Assembly: GCA_009649675.1 (NCBI GenBank)
Contig: WJPL01000005.1
Coordinates: 37,475-101,474, forward strand
Source of the DNA: Alphaproteobacteria bacterium HT1-32
GTDB taxonomy: Bacteria > Pseudomonadota > Alphaproteobacteria > Rhodospirillales > HT1-32
Length of the DNA: 64,000 bases
Direction of reading: 5' to 3'
Below the pieces are notes generated by a model. The model did no database searches, had not been told where the DNA came from, and worked only from the letters and a program-made list of their open reading frames with translations. This document shows, in pieces, positions 33,429 through 42,066 of the stretch. Numbering within the stretch: position 1 is the stretch's first letter; every line of letters begins with the position of its first letter. Both the position numbers and the translations under genes were made by a program.

Positions 33429-35024
33429 ATGCCAGACAGCAGCCCGAATCCGTTTGCCCGTGGACCCCATCGTCCGGGATCGCCGGATAGTCTGCCGAGT
33501 TTTGCATCACCGCCGTTGCAGTCTGCACGACCGCCGCGTTGCCCGCCTTTTGTCGAGATCACCAATTCTGATCAGTTGCTGCCCTATCTCGAACATGTGG
33601 CGCAGCGTCCTTATAACCACGGCCTGAATGCCTGCTGGGATTTGCAGGAAGGCGAGCGGGTCATGCTGCGGGTTGATAACTGGCATTCCGAACTGACCAT
33701 CGAGGCCTGCAAGAAGATCCTCGAAAAGTACAAGGTGAAGTACGAGATCAAATATATCGACCGGGGGCCGGTGCCGCAGTGGGTCGGGGCTGATGAGGTT
33801 GATTACTATCTGTTCCGCACCAAGGAGCTCGCGGAATGGATGGACATGTGGGAAGAGGAAGAGAAAAAGCAGCAATATGACAAGATCCTGATGGGCTATG
33901 GCGGACCGGTGCTGGCCGAACGCTACATCAAGATTCAGCGTATGCCTTTCATCACACCGGAAATTCTGGCTTCTCCGGCTCATGCCATGCCGATTGAAGT
34001 GCTGAATGCCATTGACCGCTGGACCTGGGACCGGGTGCGAACGGCGAAGCGTGTACGAATTACCGATCCGGAAGGCACGGATATCGAATTCACCAACCAT
34101 GATGAGTACTGGGACGAAAACCGGGAGTTCTATAACGCGGAGCTGACGGCAGCGACCTGGACCACCAATGAGCATTTCGGGAAACAGTATCTGCCCGGCC
34201 ATATCACGGGCCGTCCCTGGATGTTCCATCCGTTCAAGGAAGATGGCTGCGGTATCATCGCCGGGACGACCAACCATATCGCCCCCTGCGACTGGACCCG
34301 GCTGACCGTTGAAAATTCCAAGATCATGAAGATCGAGGAAGGCGGCGAGTTTGGTGACAAGCTGCGCGACGTCATGGAAAAGACCAAGGACATCCAGTAT
34401 CCGACCTTCCCGAGCAAGGGCATCATGCACTGGTGGGAAGCCTCCATCGGTACCAACCCGCATATCCACCGCCCCCGGAAAGATTTCCCGTCGGGCTTTG
34501 TAAACTGCCTGTATGAACGGGTCCGTTCCGGCGTTATCCATATGGGATTCGGGACCATCATCTCGTCGATGGCGGAACGTGAAGCGGCCCGTGCCGGACA
34601 TCTGGTCGGCCACTGGCATCTGCATCTCTATTTCCCGACCTATACGACAGAGCGGGAAGGCGATAATGAACCGGTCATCGAAAATGGCCGGTTGCTGGCG
34701 CTGGATGACCCGAAGATCCGCAAGCTCTGCGCCAACTATGGCGATCCTGAAATGTGGCTGGATGAAAGCTGGAACCCGGCTGTGCCCGGCATCAACATGG
34801 ATGGTGAATATTGGGAACATTACGCGAAAGACCCGCTGCACTGGGTCAACACCGAGCTGGAGGTCTGCCGGAACTACCACCCGATGTTTATGAAAATGAC
34901 CGGCGCAGATGACAAATATTGCCACGGCGCCGGCGCGGACTGGTGGAAGGGCGGCTGTTGTGATCATAGCGGTGTCTCGGCACCGGTATTGCCGGGTAAT
35001 TGCTGCGGCCACGATCACGACTGA
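33429..35024 (+). CDS. Uncharacterised protein distantly like M29 aminopeptidase/NicX family
   Basis: A 531-residue soluble protein that I do not recognise with confidence. The segments EGERVMLRVDNWHSELT, ITDPEGTDIEFTNHDEYW, GCGIIAGTTNHIAPC and LTVENSKIMKIEEGGEFGDKL have the feel of the M29 metallopeptidase/NicX dihydroxypyridine dioxygenase fold (a GEkvli-like start, GTDlxf and a glycine-rich metal loop). Several His/Glu/Asp-rich stretches could bind metal, such as GHLVGHWHLHLYFPTY. The N-terminal 40 residues are Pro/Ser-rich, and the C-terminus is Cys/His-rich (GGCCDHSG, GNCCGHDHD), suggesting a metal-binding tail. It follows copA by 120 bases but has its own repeat-containing promoter region. 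No signal peptide. Function unknown. Confidence 0.6.
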   Translation: MPDSSPNPFARGPHRPGSPDSLPSFASPPLQSARPPRCPPFVEITNSDQLLPYLEHVAQRPYNHGLNACWDLQEGERVMLRVDNWHSELTIEACKKILEKYKVKYEIKYIDRGPVPQWVGADEVDYYLFRTKELAEWMDMWEEEEKKQQYDKILMGYGGPVLAERYIKIQRMPFITPEILASPAHAMPIEVLNAIDRWTWDRVRTAKRVRITDPEGTDIEFTNHDEYWDENREFYNAELTAATWTTNEHFGKQYLPGHITGRPWMFHPFKEDGCGIIAGTTNHIAPCDWTRLTVENSKIMKIEEGGEFGDKLRDVMEKTKDIQYPTFPSKGIMHWWEASIGTNPHIHRPRKDFPSGFVNCLYERVRSGVIHMGFGTIISSMAEREAARAGHLVGHWHLHLYFPTYTTEREGDNEPVIENGRLLALDDPKIRKLCANYGDPEMWLDESWNPAVPGINMDGEYWEHYAKDPLHWVNTELEVCRNYHPMFMKMTGADDKYCHGAGADWWKGGCCDHSGVSAPVLPGNCCGHDHD

Positions 35025-35032
35025 CCTGCCGA

Positions 35033-35063
35033 CGGCTGTCCGGATACCTCCCCCGGACAGCCG
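35033..35063 (+). terminator. Strong hairpin after the M29-like gene
   Basis: A perfect 11-bp stem, CGGCTGTCCGG (35033-35043) with CCGGACAGCCG (35053-35063), loop of nine. It lies just after the stop at 35024. There is no T-run after it, so it may terminate weakly or stabilise the transcript's 3' end. Confidence 0.6.
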
Positions 35064-35129
35064 GTGCTTGGCCCGGGGGCTCTCTGCTCATAGTCTCTCC
35101 GTCACGAATAGTGCAGGAGAGGCGAGCGT

Positions 35130-36434
35130 ATGACCGACAGTTATGATGCCATCATTATTGGTGCAGGTGTTATCGGTGCCTGTACCGCCTATGAGATGGC
35201 TAAGAAGGGCTGGAAAACCCTGAATATTGATCGCAATCCGTCTGCCGGATATGGCTCGACTTCTGCTTCCTGTGCGATCATCCGGACCTATTATTCCGTC
35301 ATTGATACCTGCGCACTGGCCTATGAAGGCTGGTTCTACTGGAAGGACTGGGCGAACTATATAGGCTCGCCGGACCCGCGCGGGATGGTGACCTACCACG
35401 ATGTCGGCTGCATGGTGACAAAGACGGCGCAGAATGGCGAGATGGCCAGTGTTCTCGCCATGATGGACCAGATTGGCTGCCCCTATGAGCATCTGACGCC
35501 CGCTGACATGAAGGAACGCCTGCCGTTCATGGATACACGCCTGTATGGCCCGGCAAAGGCCCCGGAAGATCCGGATTTCGGTCTGCCGACGGGCAGGGAG
35601 GTGATTGGCGGGGTGTTCTTCCCGCGTGGCGGTTATGTCAGCGATCCCGGACTGGCGGCGCAGAATGCGGAACATGCGGCGCGCGGGGCTGGCGGATCGT
35701 TCCTGTTCAATGCTGATGTTGTTGAAATCCGCAGGGCAGGAGGTCGCGTGCAGGGTGTCACGCTGGGTGATGGCCGGCAGATCGATGCGAAGGTGGTGAT
35801 CAATGTGGCAGGGCCGCATTCTGCCCGGATCAATCAGATGGCGGGCGTGTTCGACAGCATGAAAATGAAAACACGGGCATTGCGGCACGAAGTTGCTCAT
35901 GCCCCGGCCCCCGCAGGCTTTGATTTTGAGGGAAATGGCTGCGTGACATCGGATAGCGATATCGCGACCTACGCCCGTCCCGAACTCGGCAACCATGTGC
36001 TGATCGGCTCGGAAGACCCGGAATGCGACAGCCGCGACTGGGTTGATCCGGATGACTATAATACTGATCTGTCAGATCAGGCACGGACACAGGCCCTTCG
36101 CATGGCGCAGCGATTTGAAGGGCTGGGAATTCCCAACAGTATCCGGGGGGTGGTGGGCCTGTATGATGTCACCGATGACTGGATACCGGTCTATGACCGC
36201 ACGGATCTGGATGGCTTCTATGTTGCTATCGGCACCAGCGGCAACCAGTTCAAGAATGCGCCGGTTGTCGGCAAGCTGATGACGGCTCTGGTTGAGGCCT
36301 GTGAAGGCGGTCAGGATCATGACCGGGATCCGGTCGATTTCACCTACGACCATATTGGCCGTACGCATTCCCTCGGTTTCTTCTCCCGCAACCGGGAAAT
36401 CAATCCGGACTCCAGTTTCTCCGTTCTCGGCTGA
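35130..36434 (+). CDS. FAD-dependent oxidoreductase (DAO/sarcosine oxidase-like)
   Basis: A 434-residue flavoprotein of the D-amino-acid oxidase fold. The N-terminal Rossmann motif is DAIIIGAGVIGACTAYEMA with an acidic residue ending the second strand (LNIDRNPSAGYGSTSASC). GGVFFPRGGYVSDPGLAAQN and the C-terminal DGFYVAIGTSGNQFKNAPVV are typical of glycine/sarcosine oxidase-like enzymes. Probable oxidation of a secondary or tertiary amine; the substrate cannot be read. It follows the M29-like gene on the same strand with a hairpin between, and its end forms a hairpin with the convergent LLM gene. Confidence 0.88.
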   Translation: MTDSYDAIIIGAGVIGACTAYEMAKKGWKTLNIDRNPSAGYGSTSASCAIIRTYYSVIDTCALAYEGWFYWKDWANYIGSPDPRGMVTYHDVGCMVTKTAQNGEMASVLAMMDQIGCPYEHLTPADMKERLPFMDTRLYGPAKAPEDPDFGLPTGREVIGGVFFPRGGYVSDPGLAAQNAEHAARGAGGSFLFNADVVEIRRAGGRVQGVTLGDGRQIDAKVVINVAGPHSARINQMAGVFDSMKMKTRALRHEVAHAPAPAGFDFEGNGCVTSDSDIATYARPELGNHVLIGSEDPECDSRDWVDPDDYNTDLSDQARTQALRMAQRFEGLGIPNSIRGVVGLYDVTDDWIPVYDRTDLDGFYVAIGTSGNQFKNAPVVGKLMTALVEACEGGQDHDRDPVDFTYDHIGRTHSLGFFSRNREINPDSSFSVLG

Positions 36435-36467
36435 CCTGAAAGCTCCCGGTCTTCCGTCCGGGGTCAG
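36431..36467. terminator. Bidirectional hairpin between convergent genes
   Basis: CTGACC (36431-36436) pairs with GGTCAG (36462-36467), with an inner CCCGG/CCGGG stem. It spans the end of the FAD oxidoreductase and the end of the LLM oxidoreductase and could serve both strands. There is no clear T-run. Confidence 0.45.
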
Positions 36468-37471
36468 GCCATTCCGAATTCTCGGGCCAGCAATTCATAG
36501 GAACGGCGTTTGGCGGCGGGGTCGTGGCTCCAGGTCAGGACGACGATCTCGTCGACATCATGTTCTTCTGACAGCGCCCGGAGTTTGTCACCAACCTCAT
36601 CGGCAGTACCACAGATGGCATCCTTGCGGAGTTGCTCCATGCGGAGTTTCTCGCTGCCATAATATTTAAAGTCAGCCAGCGCCTCCGGTGACTGAACCGG
36701 GGTCAGCTGGCCCCGGTCGCGCGTGGCTTTCCAGTGGGCACGGGGGATGAACACATGGTCTGCTTCGGCTTTTGTCTCCGCCGCAATTGCCCAGACGCAA
36801 AGTGCGACATGGGGTTTTGGGTGGGCTTCGCTGGGCTGATAATTCTGCCGGTAGACATCAAGGGCGCGGGCAACGCCGCCGCCATCTGTAATGAAATGGG
36901 CAAAGCAGTAGGGCATGCCGAAATGCGCGGCGCATTGCGCACCATAGTCTGACGTTCCAAGCATCCAGACAGTCGGTGAGGTGTCGCCGGACGGGAAGGC
37001 CCGGATGTTCTGGAAAGGATGGCCTTCACTCAGCGGTGAACCGGAGGTCCAGGCCATCAGGTCGCGAACGGCTGCGGGGAATTGTTCATGCGCCCGGGCG
37101 GCATTCGGGTTCAGGGCAAAGGCGGTATGTCCGTCAGAACCGGGAGCCCGGCCGACACCGAGGTCGATCCGATCCGGCGCGAGGGCATCAAGCACCCGGA
37201 ACTGTTCCGCAACCTTGTAGGCAGAGTAATGAGGCAACATCACGCCCGCGCTGCCGATGCGGATTTTTGATGTCCGTGCGGCGATGGCGGCCATCAGTAT
37301 TTCCGGGGCTGACCCGGCAATGGTGTCATGGTTGTGATGCTCCGCGACCCAGAATCGTTTGTAGCCAAGTGCTTCGGCTGCTTCGGCCATAGCCAGGGTA
37401 TCGCGGATGGAGTCGCCCTGTGGACGGCCGGCAATGGCGACGGATTGATCGAGGACGGAAAGCTGGAGCAT
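36464..37471 (-). CDS. LLM-class flavin-dependent oxidoreductase (luciferase-like)
   Basis: A 335-residue TIM-barrel flavin enzyme of the bacterial luciferase-like group. It opens with LSVLDQSVAIAG and has GYKRFWVAEHHNHD, TSKIRIGSAGVMLPHYSAYK, LDALAPDRIDLGVGRAPGSD and WMLGTSDYGAQCAA, all family hallmarks. ATG 37471 is chosen because LSVLDQS is the usual N-terminus; a longer frame to 37555 adds unconserved residues. It is divergent from the FkbM-type gene (37578). Substrate unknown; these enzymes oxidise varied organics with reduced flavin. Confidence 0.9.
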   Translation of the reverse strand: MLQLSVLDQSVAIAGRPQGDSIRDTLAMAEAAEALGYKRFWVAEHHNHDTIAGSAPEILMAAIAARTSKIRIGSAGVMLPHYSAYKVAEQFRVLDALAPDRIDLGVGRAPGSDGHTAFALNPNAARAHEQFPAAVRDLMAWTSGSPLSEGHPFQNIRAFPSGDTSPTVWMLGTSDYGAQCAAHFGMPYCFAHFITDGGGVARALDVYRQNYQPSEAHPKPHVALCVWAIAAETKAEADHVFIPRAHWKATRDRGQLTPVQSPEALADFKYYGSEKLRMEQLRKDAICGTADEVGDKLRALSEEHDVDEIVVLTWSHDPAAKRRSYELLAREFGMA

Positions 37472-37577
37472 GTTGAAACCATTCGATATGAGTGCGTCTT
37501 GCGCTGTTGCCTGACTATAGGAGCCGTATCCGGATGGTAACAGCGGTCTGGCCATTTAACCTGTAATCCGGCATGTC

Positions 37578-38279
37578 ATGACGATGTTCGCGAATCACCT
37601 TCTGCACACCTATATGACCACCCGGCTGGCCGGGTCCGACGGTGTCGTGCTGGACCTCGGGGCCTCGACGGCTGATTTTTCCGCCCATATCGTGGGGTTG
37701 TATGATCTCGATTGTCTGGCCTTTGAGGCGCATCCCGGAAAGCTGGAGCGGATGGCATCTCATCCCCGGATCAGTCTGTTCAACCGGCTGGTCAGTGGCA
37801 CTGATTATGAACAGCGCAATGTTGCGGAGCAGGATAACGGCTATGTCTGGGTCAGTGAACTTGAGACCGAGCTGGGTGGTGAGACGGCCCGTTCCGTGAA
37901 TGTCGCATCAATCAACCTCGCCGGTATTCTGGCGCTGGTCGGAGACCGGCCGGTCGCTTTGGCGAAAGTTGATATCGAAGGCTCGGAATTTGCGTTCTTT
38001 GAAGCCGCCACCGACGCCCAGATCCTTCGGGTTGAACAATTCACCATCGAGTTTCATGACTTCCTTGATCCGGCGTTATCGCCTGCTGTCGATGCGGTTC
38101 GCCAACGGCTGGAAGGGCTTGGATATCAGTGGATGAAGTTCACCCGCCATACCAACGGGGATGTGCTTGCCGTGCGTGCCGACTGTCTGCCTGCCGGCTG
38201 GAGGCTCCGCTATCTGTTTGAAAAATACCGCTCCGGGATATCCCGGATATTGCAGCGGATGGCCGGCAAGGCTGCCTGA
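37578..38279 (+). CDS. FkbM-family methyltransferase
   Basis: A 233-residue S-adenosylmethionine-dependent methyltransferase. The SAM motif is VVLDLGASTADFSAHIVG, followed by CLAFEAHPGKLERM and the FkbM signature ALAKVDIEGSEFAFFE near residue 135, then VEQFTIEFHDFLDP. It has no signal peptide or membrane segment. ATG 37578 has no strong ribosome site; ATG 37584 is an alternative. FkbM enzymes methylate sugars or secondary metabolites; the target here is unknown and no glycosyltransferase cluster is nearby. Confidence 0.85.
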   Translation: MTMFANHLLHTYMTTRLAGSDGVVLDLGASTADFSAHIVGLYDLDCLAFEAHPGKLERMASHPRISLFNRLVSGTDYEQRNVAEQDNGYVWVSELETELGGETARSVNVASINLAGILALVGDRPVALAKVDIEGSEFAFFEAATDAQILRVEQFTIEFHDFLDPALSPAVDAVRQRLEGLGYQWMKFTRHTNGDVLAVRADCLPAGWRLRYLFEKYRSGISRILQRMAGKAA

Positions 38280-38343
38280 CGGCTTGTCGCAGGGGGGGCT
38301 GCCGGTTCATCATGCCTGAAATGACGAATCAGAAGGCAGGCAG

Positions 38344-38709
38344 ATGAAGCTGATATCAGGAATTGTCGGACTGGCGTTGCTGGGTGTGTCCGGCATCGCA
38401 ATGGCCGATGAAGAGAAGGCCGAAGTTAAACATTGCATGCGCATGGCCTATGCAATGAAAAGCCACAACTTTGCGAAGTTTGGCGTTCAGGTGAAAAGAT
38501 ATCGCAATATTGCCGGGACGATCCGGGTGAATCTGGCATATGCCGGTATTGATGCAGACGGGGCCGGAACGACCGGGTCTTTCGAATGCCGGTTCCGCTC
38601 AACCGAAGTCCGGGCCGGAACCCTGGATGCCGCCACAGTGTTTATTGACCGGGGCAGGCTGACCAAGGAGGCACTGGCCAAATATAACGCTCTGGCAAGG
38701 GGCGAATAA
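38344..38709 (+). CDS. Small secreted/periplasmic protein of unknown function
   Basis: A 121-residue protein with a clear signal peptide (MKLISGIVGLALLGVSGIAMA, then DEEKAEVKH). The mature part is about 100 residues with two cysteines (HCMRMAYAM and FECRFRS) that could form a disulfide. GCAGGCAG lies before ATG 38344. I do not recognise the family. It stands between the FkbM gene and a small membrane protein on the same strand. Confidence 0.75.
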   Translation: MKLISGIVGLALLGVSGIAMADEEKAEVKHCMRMAYAMKSHNFAKFGVQVKRYRNIAGTIRVNLAYAGIDADGAGTTGSFECRFRSTEVRAGTLDAATVFIDRGRLTKEALAKYNALARGE

Positions 38710-38777
38710 GGCCGGCTCTTAACCGGATACTAACCATCCCGAAGGATAGTGCAGGACAGGCACCTGCGATTCGGAAC

Positions 38778-39272
38778 ATGGACGGATATACAAACGCTGA
38801 AGAACGCGCTCTGGAGGTTGTCCGCCAGCTCGACCGCTTTATTCGTGAAGGACGGACACCCGGCAAGGGGATGAATTACAATCAGTGGCAGGAACTTGCC
38901 CTGATGGAAATCACCAACGCTGTCCGCGATGCGGAGAAAACAGTACGGGTTCGTGAACATCATAATCTGCGGCTGGTTTTTACCGTTGTTTCCTGCCTGA
39001 CCACGATCGGTTTCTGGGGTGGCGGATTGATGGTGAACGCTGCCTGGGGGCCTTTTGCCTTTGCTATCTGGACGGTTATTGGCCTGATTTTGCTGATTAC
39101 CGTGGCCGACCGGCTCGGGCGTCGGCAGATATCGAAATATAAACACAGGCAACGGCTGGGCCGGCTGGAGCGGATTTCAACGCTTGAAGACGAACTGAAG
39201 GAACTGGAGGCACAGATCAAGGATCGGAGAAGCCTTGCAGAACAGCTTGGGGCCGATCTGCGGGGGCATTGA
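38778..39272 (+). CDS. Small membrane protein with two helices and C-terminal coiled coil
   Basis: A 164-residue protein of unknown family. An amphipathic N-terminal part (residues 1-60) is followed by two adjacent transmembrane helices (about 67-85 and 90-108). A charged cytoplasmic coiled coil follows (ISTLEDELKELEAQIKDRR). The upstream region 38716-38733 contains TTAACCGGATACTAACC, which loosely resembles a CtrA box (TTAA-N7-TTAA). Its neighbour downstream is a response regulator. Function unknown. Confidence 0.75.
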   Translation: MDGYTNAEERALEVVRQLDRFIREGRTPGKGMNYNQWQELALMEITNAVRDAEKTVRVREHHNLRLVFTVVSCLTTIGFWGGGLMVNAAWGPFAFAIWTVIGLILLITVADRLGRRQISKYKHRQRLGRLERISTLEDELKELEAQIKDRRSLAEQLGADLRGH

Positions 39273-39341
39273 TCAATGCGTCCGGTTGCTCTTGTAAGAC
39301 AGTTCGTTGACGCCTAAACCTGCTGTCGAAGGTCAGGGACT

Positions 39342-40298
39342 ATGGCGCACAAGACACGCAGAGATTACAAATACGAAGATATCAGGGTGCTGCTGGTGGA
39401 GCCGTCGCGCAACGTGCGGCTGGCGCTCAGGGCATCGCTGAGTGATCTGGGTTTTCGTGATATTCGCGATCTGGGCGAAGCGTCCAGTCTGCGTGAACGG
39501 TTCAGCGAACTGAAACCGGACCTGCTGGTTATCGATACGGCAGACATCGGACCGGAAATCTGTGAGCTGGTTCAGGAAATCCGAAATCAGGAAATCGGCG
39601 ATGATCCGTTTGTGCCGATCATCACCACGACCTGGGAACCGACAGCGGAACTGGTGCGCGACATCATCAACAGTGGCGCTGACGATCTGCTGGTGAAGCC
39701 GGTTTCCGTGCAGAAGCTGATTGACCGGATTCAGGTTCTGATTCGCAACCGGAAGCCTTTTGTCGTCACCAGCAATTATATCGGCCCGGACCGGCGTAAA
39801 AGTTCCGAACGTGATTCCAGCATACCCCTGATTGAAGTACCGAATATTCTGGCGCTGAAAGCACGCGGCGTTGACGACTGGGTTGAAATTCAGGCGATCG
39901 TCGATGCCGCGGTCGGGGACGTTAATAACCAGCGGATGGAGCGTAATGCCTATAGCATAGCCTTTACGGTCCAGTTGATTCTGTCTGCCTACGAAAAGGC
40001 GCAGATTGATGAGGAGATCGAGGAGAATCTTGATCTTCTGGTCCGTGCGGTGACGGATCTCAGTCGCCGGATGGTGAACACACGTTTTGAAAATGTCTCT
40101 GATCTTTGCGGTCCAATGCTGGTGGTGGTCAGTTCGTTGCAAAACAGCTGGCGCAAACCGTCCCGCAAGGATCTGGAATTGCTGACGCCGTTGTCTCAGG
40201 CAATTCAGGGGGCGTTCAATCCGGACGCAAACGAGGTTGATCTTGCACTGGATATTTCCAGAGCCGTCACCGACTTCAACGCACGCCGCAACAGTTAA
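39342..40298 (+). CDS. Response regulator with receiver domain and uncharacterised C-terminal domain
   Basis: A 318-residue protein. Residues 10-130 form a CheY-like receiver: VLLVEPSRNVRLALRASL, the phosphoacceptor Asp in LLVIDTADIG, Thr in PIITTTWEPT and Lys in DDLLVKPVS. A linker with YIGPDRRKSSERDS carries the PDRR motif common in alphaproteobacterial regulators. The C-terminal 160 residues are helical and show no DNA-binding or enzymatic motif that I recognise. No cognate kinase is adjacent; an orphan kinase is encoded at 50488. Probable output is protein-protein interaction. Confidence 0.85.
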   Translation: MAHKTRRDYKYEDIRVLLVEPSRNVRLALRASLSDLGFRDIRDLGEASSLRERFSELKPDLLVIDTADIGPEICELVQEIRNQEIGDDPFVPIITTTWEPTAELVRDIINSGADDLLVKPVSVQKLIDRIQVLIRNRKPFVVTSNYIGPDRRKSSERDSSIPLIEVPNILALKARGVDDWVEIQAIVDAAVGDVNNQRMERNAYSIAFTVQLILSAYEKAQIDEEIEENLDLLVRAVTDLSRRMVNTRFENVSDLCGPMLVVVSSLQNSWRKPSRKDLELLTPLSQAIQGAFNPDANEVDLALDISRAVTDFNARRNS

Positions 40299-40365
40299 CT
40301 CTTCATCAAGGACTGCGGGGCATCCTGTTCCGGGGCAGGGAAACTGCAGGGAAGGACCGAATCTG

Positions 40366-40455
40366 ATGACTGTATTCAAGGCGCTGCTGATTGCGTTGCC
40401 GCTGGCACTGTTTGCGGCTTTCGCCGTGTCGAACGGCTATTCCGGCGGGTTCTGA
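40366..40455 (+). CDS. Candidate 29-residue single-helix membrane peptide
   Basis: A short frame from ATG 40366 to TGA 40453-40455, with GAAGGA at good spacing upstream. It encodes 29 residues, of which about 4-23 form one hydrophobic helix (VFKALLIALPLALFAAF), ending SNGYSGGF. The end overlaps the convergent Sel1 gene by 19 bases. The ribosome site and helix support a real micropeptide; there is no independent evidence of expression. Confidence 0.45.
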   Translation: MTVFKALLIALPLALFAAFAVSNGYSGGF

Positions 40456-41186
40456 GGCTTTTTCTGGTCTTTTATAATGGCACGAAGCTGCTCTTCGGCT
40501 TTGCGCAGATCATGGTTGTTCAGCTTTCGCCGGACGGTTTCCAGTGCGGCACGGGCATCGAAGTTCATGCTGACCGCTTCCAGAATTTTGGGGTCTTCCC
40601 GGGCGGCAAGGCCGTACCAGATGTATGAACTGATCAGGTCCTGCTTAACACCCCAGCCCTGTTCCAGCAGCGCGCCATAAACATATTGTGCCGGCGCATA
40701 CCCGCCGCGTGCAGCGGATATATAACTTTCGATAGCCTTGAGATAATCCTGTGGCACGCCCCGCCCGTGGAAATACATCTGGCCAACGGCGAAATAGGCT
40801 TTGGGTAATCCGGCATGCCTGACGGCAAGATTGTAATAACGTAACGCCTGAAGATAGTCCTGGCGCATTCCGTCGCCATTTTCCGACATGCTGCCCAGAG
40901 CGTAAAAAGCTTCCGGATAGGCCTGTTCGGCGGCAGCACTGTACCATTTGATGGCACTGGCAAAGTCCCGCCGCAGGATACGTCCCTTGCCCCGTTCATA
41001 CAGACGCCCCAGTTCGAACTGGGCCCGTTTGTCCCCGGCCTCGGCAGCCTGTTCCCACAGCTCACGGGCCGCCGATACCTGATCAGCCTTGTAGGCCCTG
41101 AGGCCGTCTTCATAGCTGGCCGTTGCCGGCACGGTTGCCAGCAGGCTGATTGCAAGGGATATGGCAGTCAGGAGCTGAATTCTCAT
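40437..41186 (-). CDS. Secreted Sel1-repeat (TPR-like) protein
   Basis: A 249-residue protein with a signal peptide (MRIQLLTAISLAISLLATVPATA) and four consecutive Sel1-like repeats of about 36 residues between 30 and 180 (AQFELGRLYERGKG, AFYALGSMSENGDG, AYFAVGQMYFHGRG, AQYVYGALLEQGWG). The C-terminus is charged and helical. Sel1 proteins are periplasmic or secreted scaffolds. It is convergent with a possible micropeptide gene and followed upstream by a small zinc-ribbon gene on the same strand. Confidence 0.88.
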   Translation of the reverse strand: MRIQLLTAISLAISLLATVPATASYEDGLRAYKADQVSAARELWEQAAEAGDKRAQFELGRLYERGKGRILRRDFASAIKWYSAAAEQAYPEAFYALGSMSENGDGMRQDYLQALRYYNLAVRHAGLPKAYFAVGQMYFHGRGVPQDYLKAIESYISAARGGYAPAQYVYGALLEQGWGVKQDLISSYIWYGLAAREDPKILEAVSMNFDARAALETVRRKLNNHDLRKAEEQLRAIIKDQKKPQNPPE

Positions 41187-41226
41187 ACCCCTAATATAAG
41201 ACGCTTAACCCGGAAAGAAATGCGCC

Positions 41227-41484
41227 TTACCCATATTGGCTGACCGGATGAGGGACCGGCCAGTCAGGGCGGGTTGCAACATCCTTGCTGCCGCAACTGC
41301 TGCATCGCATCTGTGTTCCAGTCTCCGGGGCCGGGAAATGTGGCCCGAGTTGTCCGGCCAGCAGGGCCGAATCGGTAATGGCGTAATGTCCGCATCGGTT
41401 ACACCAGCAAACGAGATTAACCCGAGCTTCGGCCAGTTCCCCCAATGTTGCCGGTGAATAGGCCTGTCGATCCTGTCTGCGCAT
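41227..41484 (-). CDS. Small zinc-ribbon protein of unknown function
   Basis: An 85-residue cytoplasmic protein with two cysteine pairs: CWCNRCGH near residue 26 and CSSCGS near 61, a zinc-ribbon layout. ATG 41484 is preferred because AAGGA precedes it; ATG 41508 would add eight residues. No other domain is visible. It may be a small nucleic-acid-binding or regulatory protein. It lies between a Sel1 gene and the DUF2794 gene, all on the minus strand. Confidence 0.7.
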   Translation of the reverse strand: MRRQDRQAYSPATLGELAEARVNLVCWCNRCGHYAITDSALLAGQLGPHFPAPETGTQMRCSSCGSKDVATRPDWPVPHPVSQYG

Positions 41485-41638
41485 CTGTCTGTCCTTAATC
41501 TTGCCCATGTCTGCCTGATCATTCTGATTGGAACAAAACAAGAACATATATGCGCAAGAAAGCTGATTTGGCGCAAGCCTTCTGACTCACTGTAATGGTT
41601 TCAATCGGGGAGGTTCGGGGATGCCCGGTACAGGGCTG

Positions 41639-41977
41639 TCAGCGTTTGAGTTTGATGAGCTTGGCTTCGAAAACTTTCAGGACTTCACCCAGATCTGCGC
41701 CCTGTTTGAGGATTCGCGGGCCGCAGAAGACCTTGTATTTTCCGTTCCGGGCATTTGCCCCGCCAACCTTGCTGATCGCAAACAGAGGGGTTTCATGCGT
41801 GCTGCGGAAAACCGAGAAGGTTGCGGCGCCGGGGCCCATATCAATGGCGTAGTCACGCCATTCGCCGCGGGCTACCCGCTGGCTGTACATTTGCAGAAGC
41901 CGCATCAGCTCTGCCCGGTCGAATCTTACAACGGGCTGTCGTCGGCGATGATCGCGCAGATTGACGAGATTGCTCAT
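41639..41977 (-). CDS. DUF2794-family protein
   Basis: A 112-residue soluble protein that matches the alphaproteobacterial DUF2794 family: VVRFDRAELMRLLQMYSQRV, ARGEWRDYAIDMGPGAATFS, VFRSTHETPLFAISK and the C-terminal LGEVLKVFEAKLIK. The family is widespread in alphaproteobacteria and its function is unknown, so this gene mainly supports the taxonomic placement. Confidence 0.85.
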   Translation of the reverse strand: MSNLVNLRDHRRRQPVVRFDRAELMRLLQMYSQRVARGEWRDYAIDMGPGAATFSVFRSTHETPLFAISKVGGANARNGKYKVFCGPRILKQGADLGEVLKVFEAKLIKLKR

Positions 41978-42066
41978 GAACTCCTGAACCGGTTGCCGGT
42001 GACAGTCTGAACCTGTTTTCAGGATGGTTCCAGAGAGTTACGTGGCTGTCCAGCCTCTTGGCCGGG

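Noticed and set aside
33507..35018. A 503-residue minus-strand open frame opposite the M29-like gene
   Set aside because: Its composition is rich in His, Arg and Ile in the way typical of antisense frames of GC-rich genes, it lacks a ribosome site, and the plus strand has a coherent metal-site-bearing protein.
38716..38733. CtrA-like box TTAACCGGATACTAACC
   Set aside because: It departs from the TTAA-N7-TTAA consensus and no second site or promoter supports it, so it is mentioned only with the neighbouring gene.
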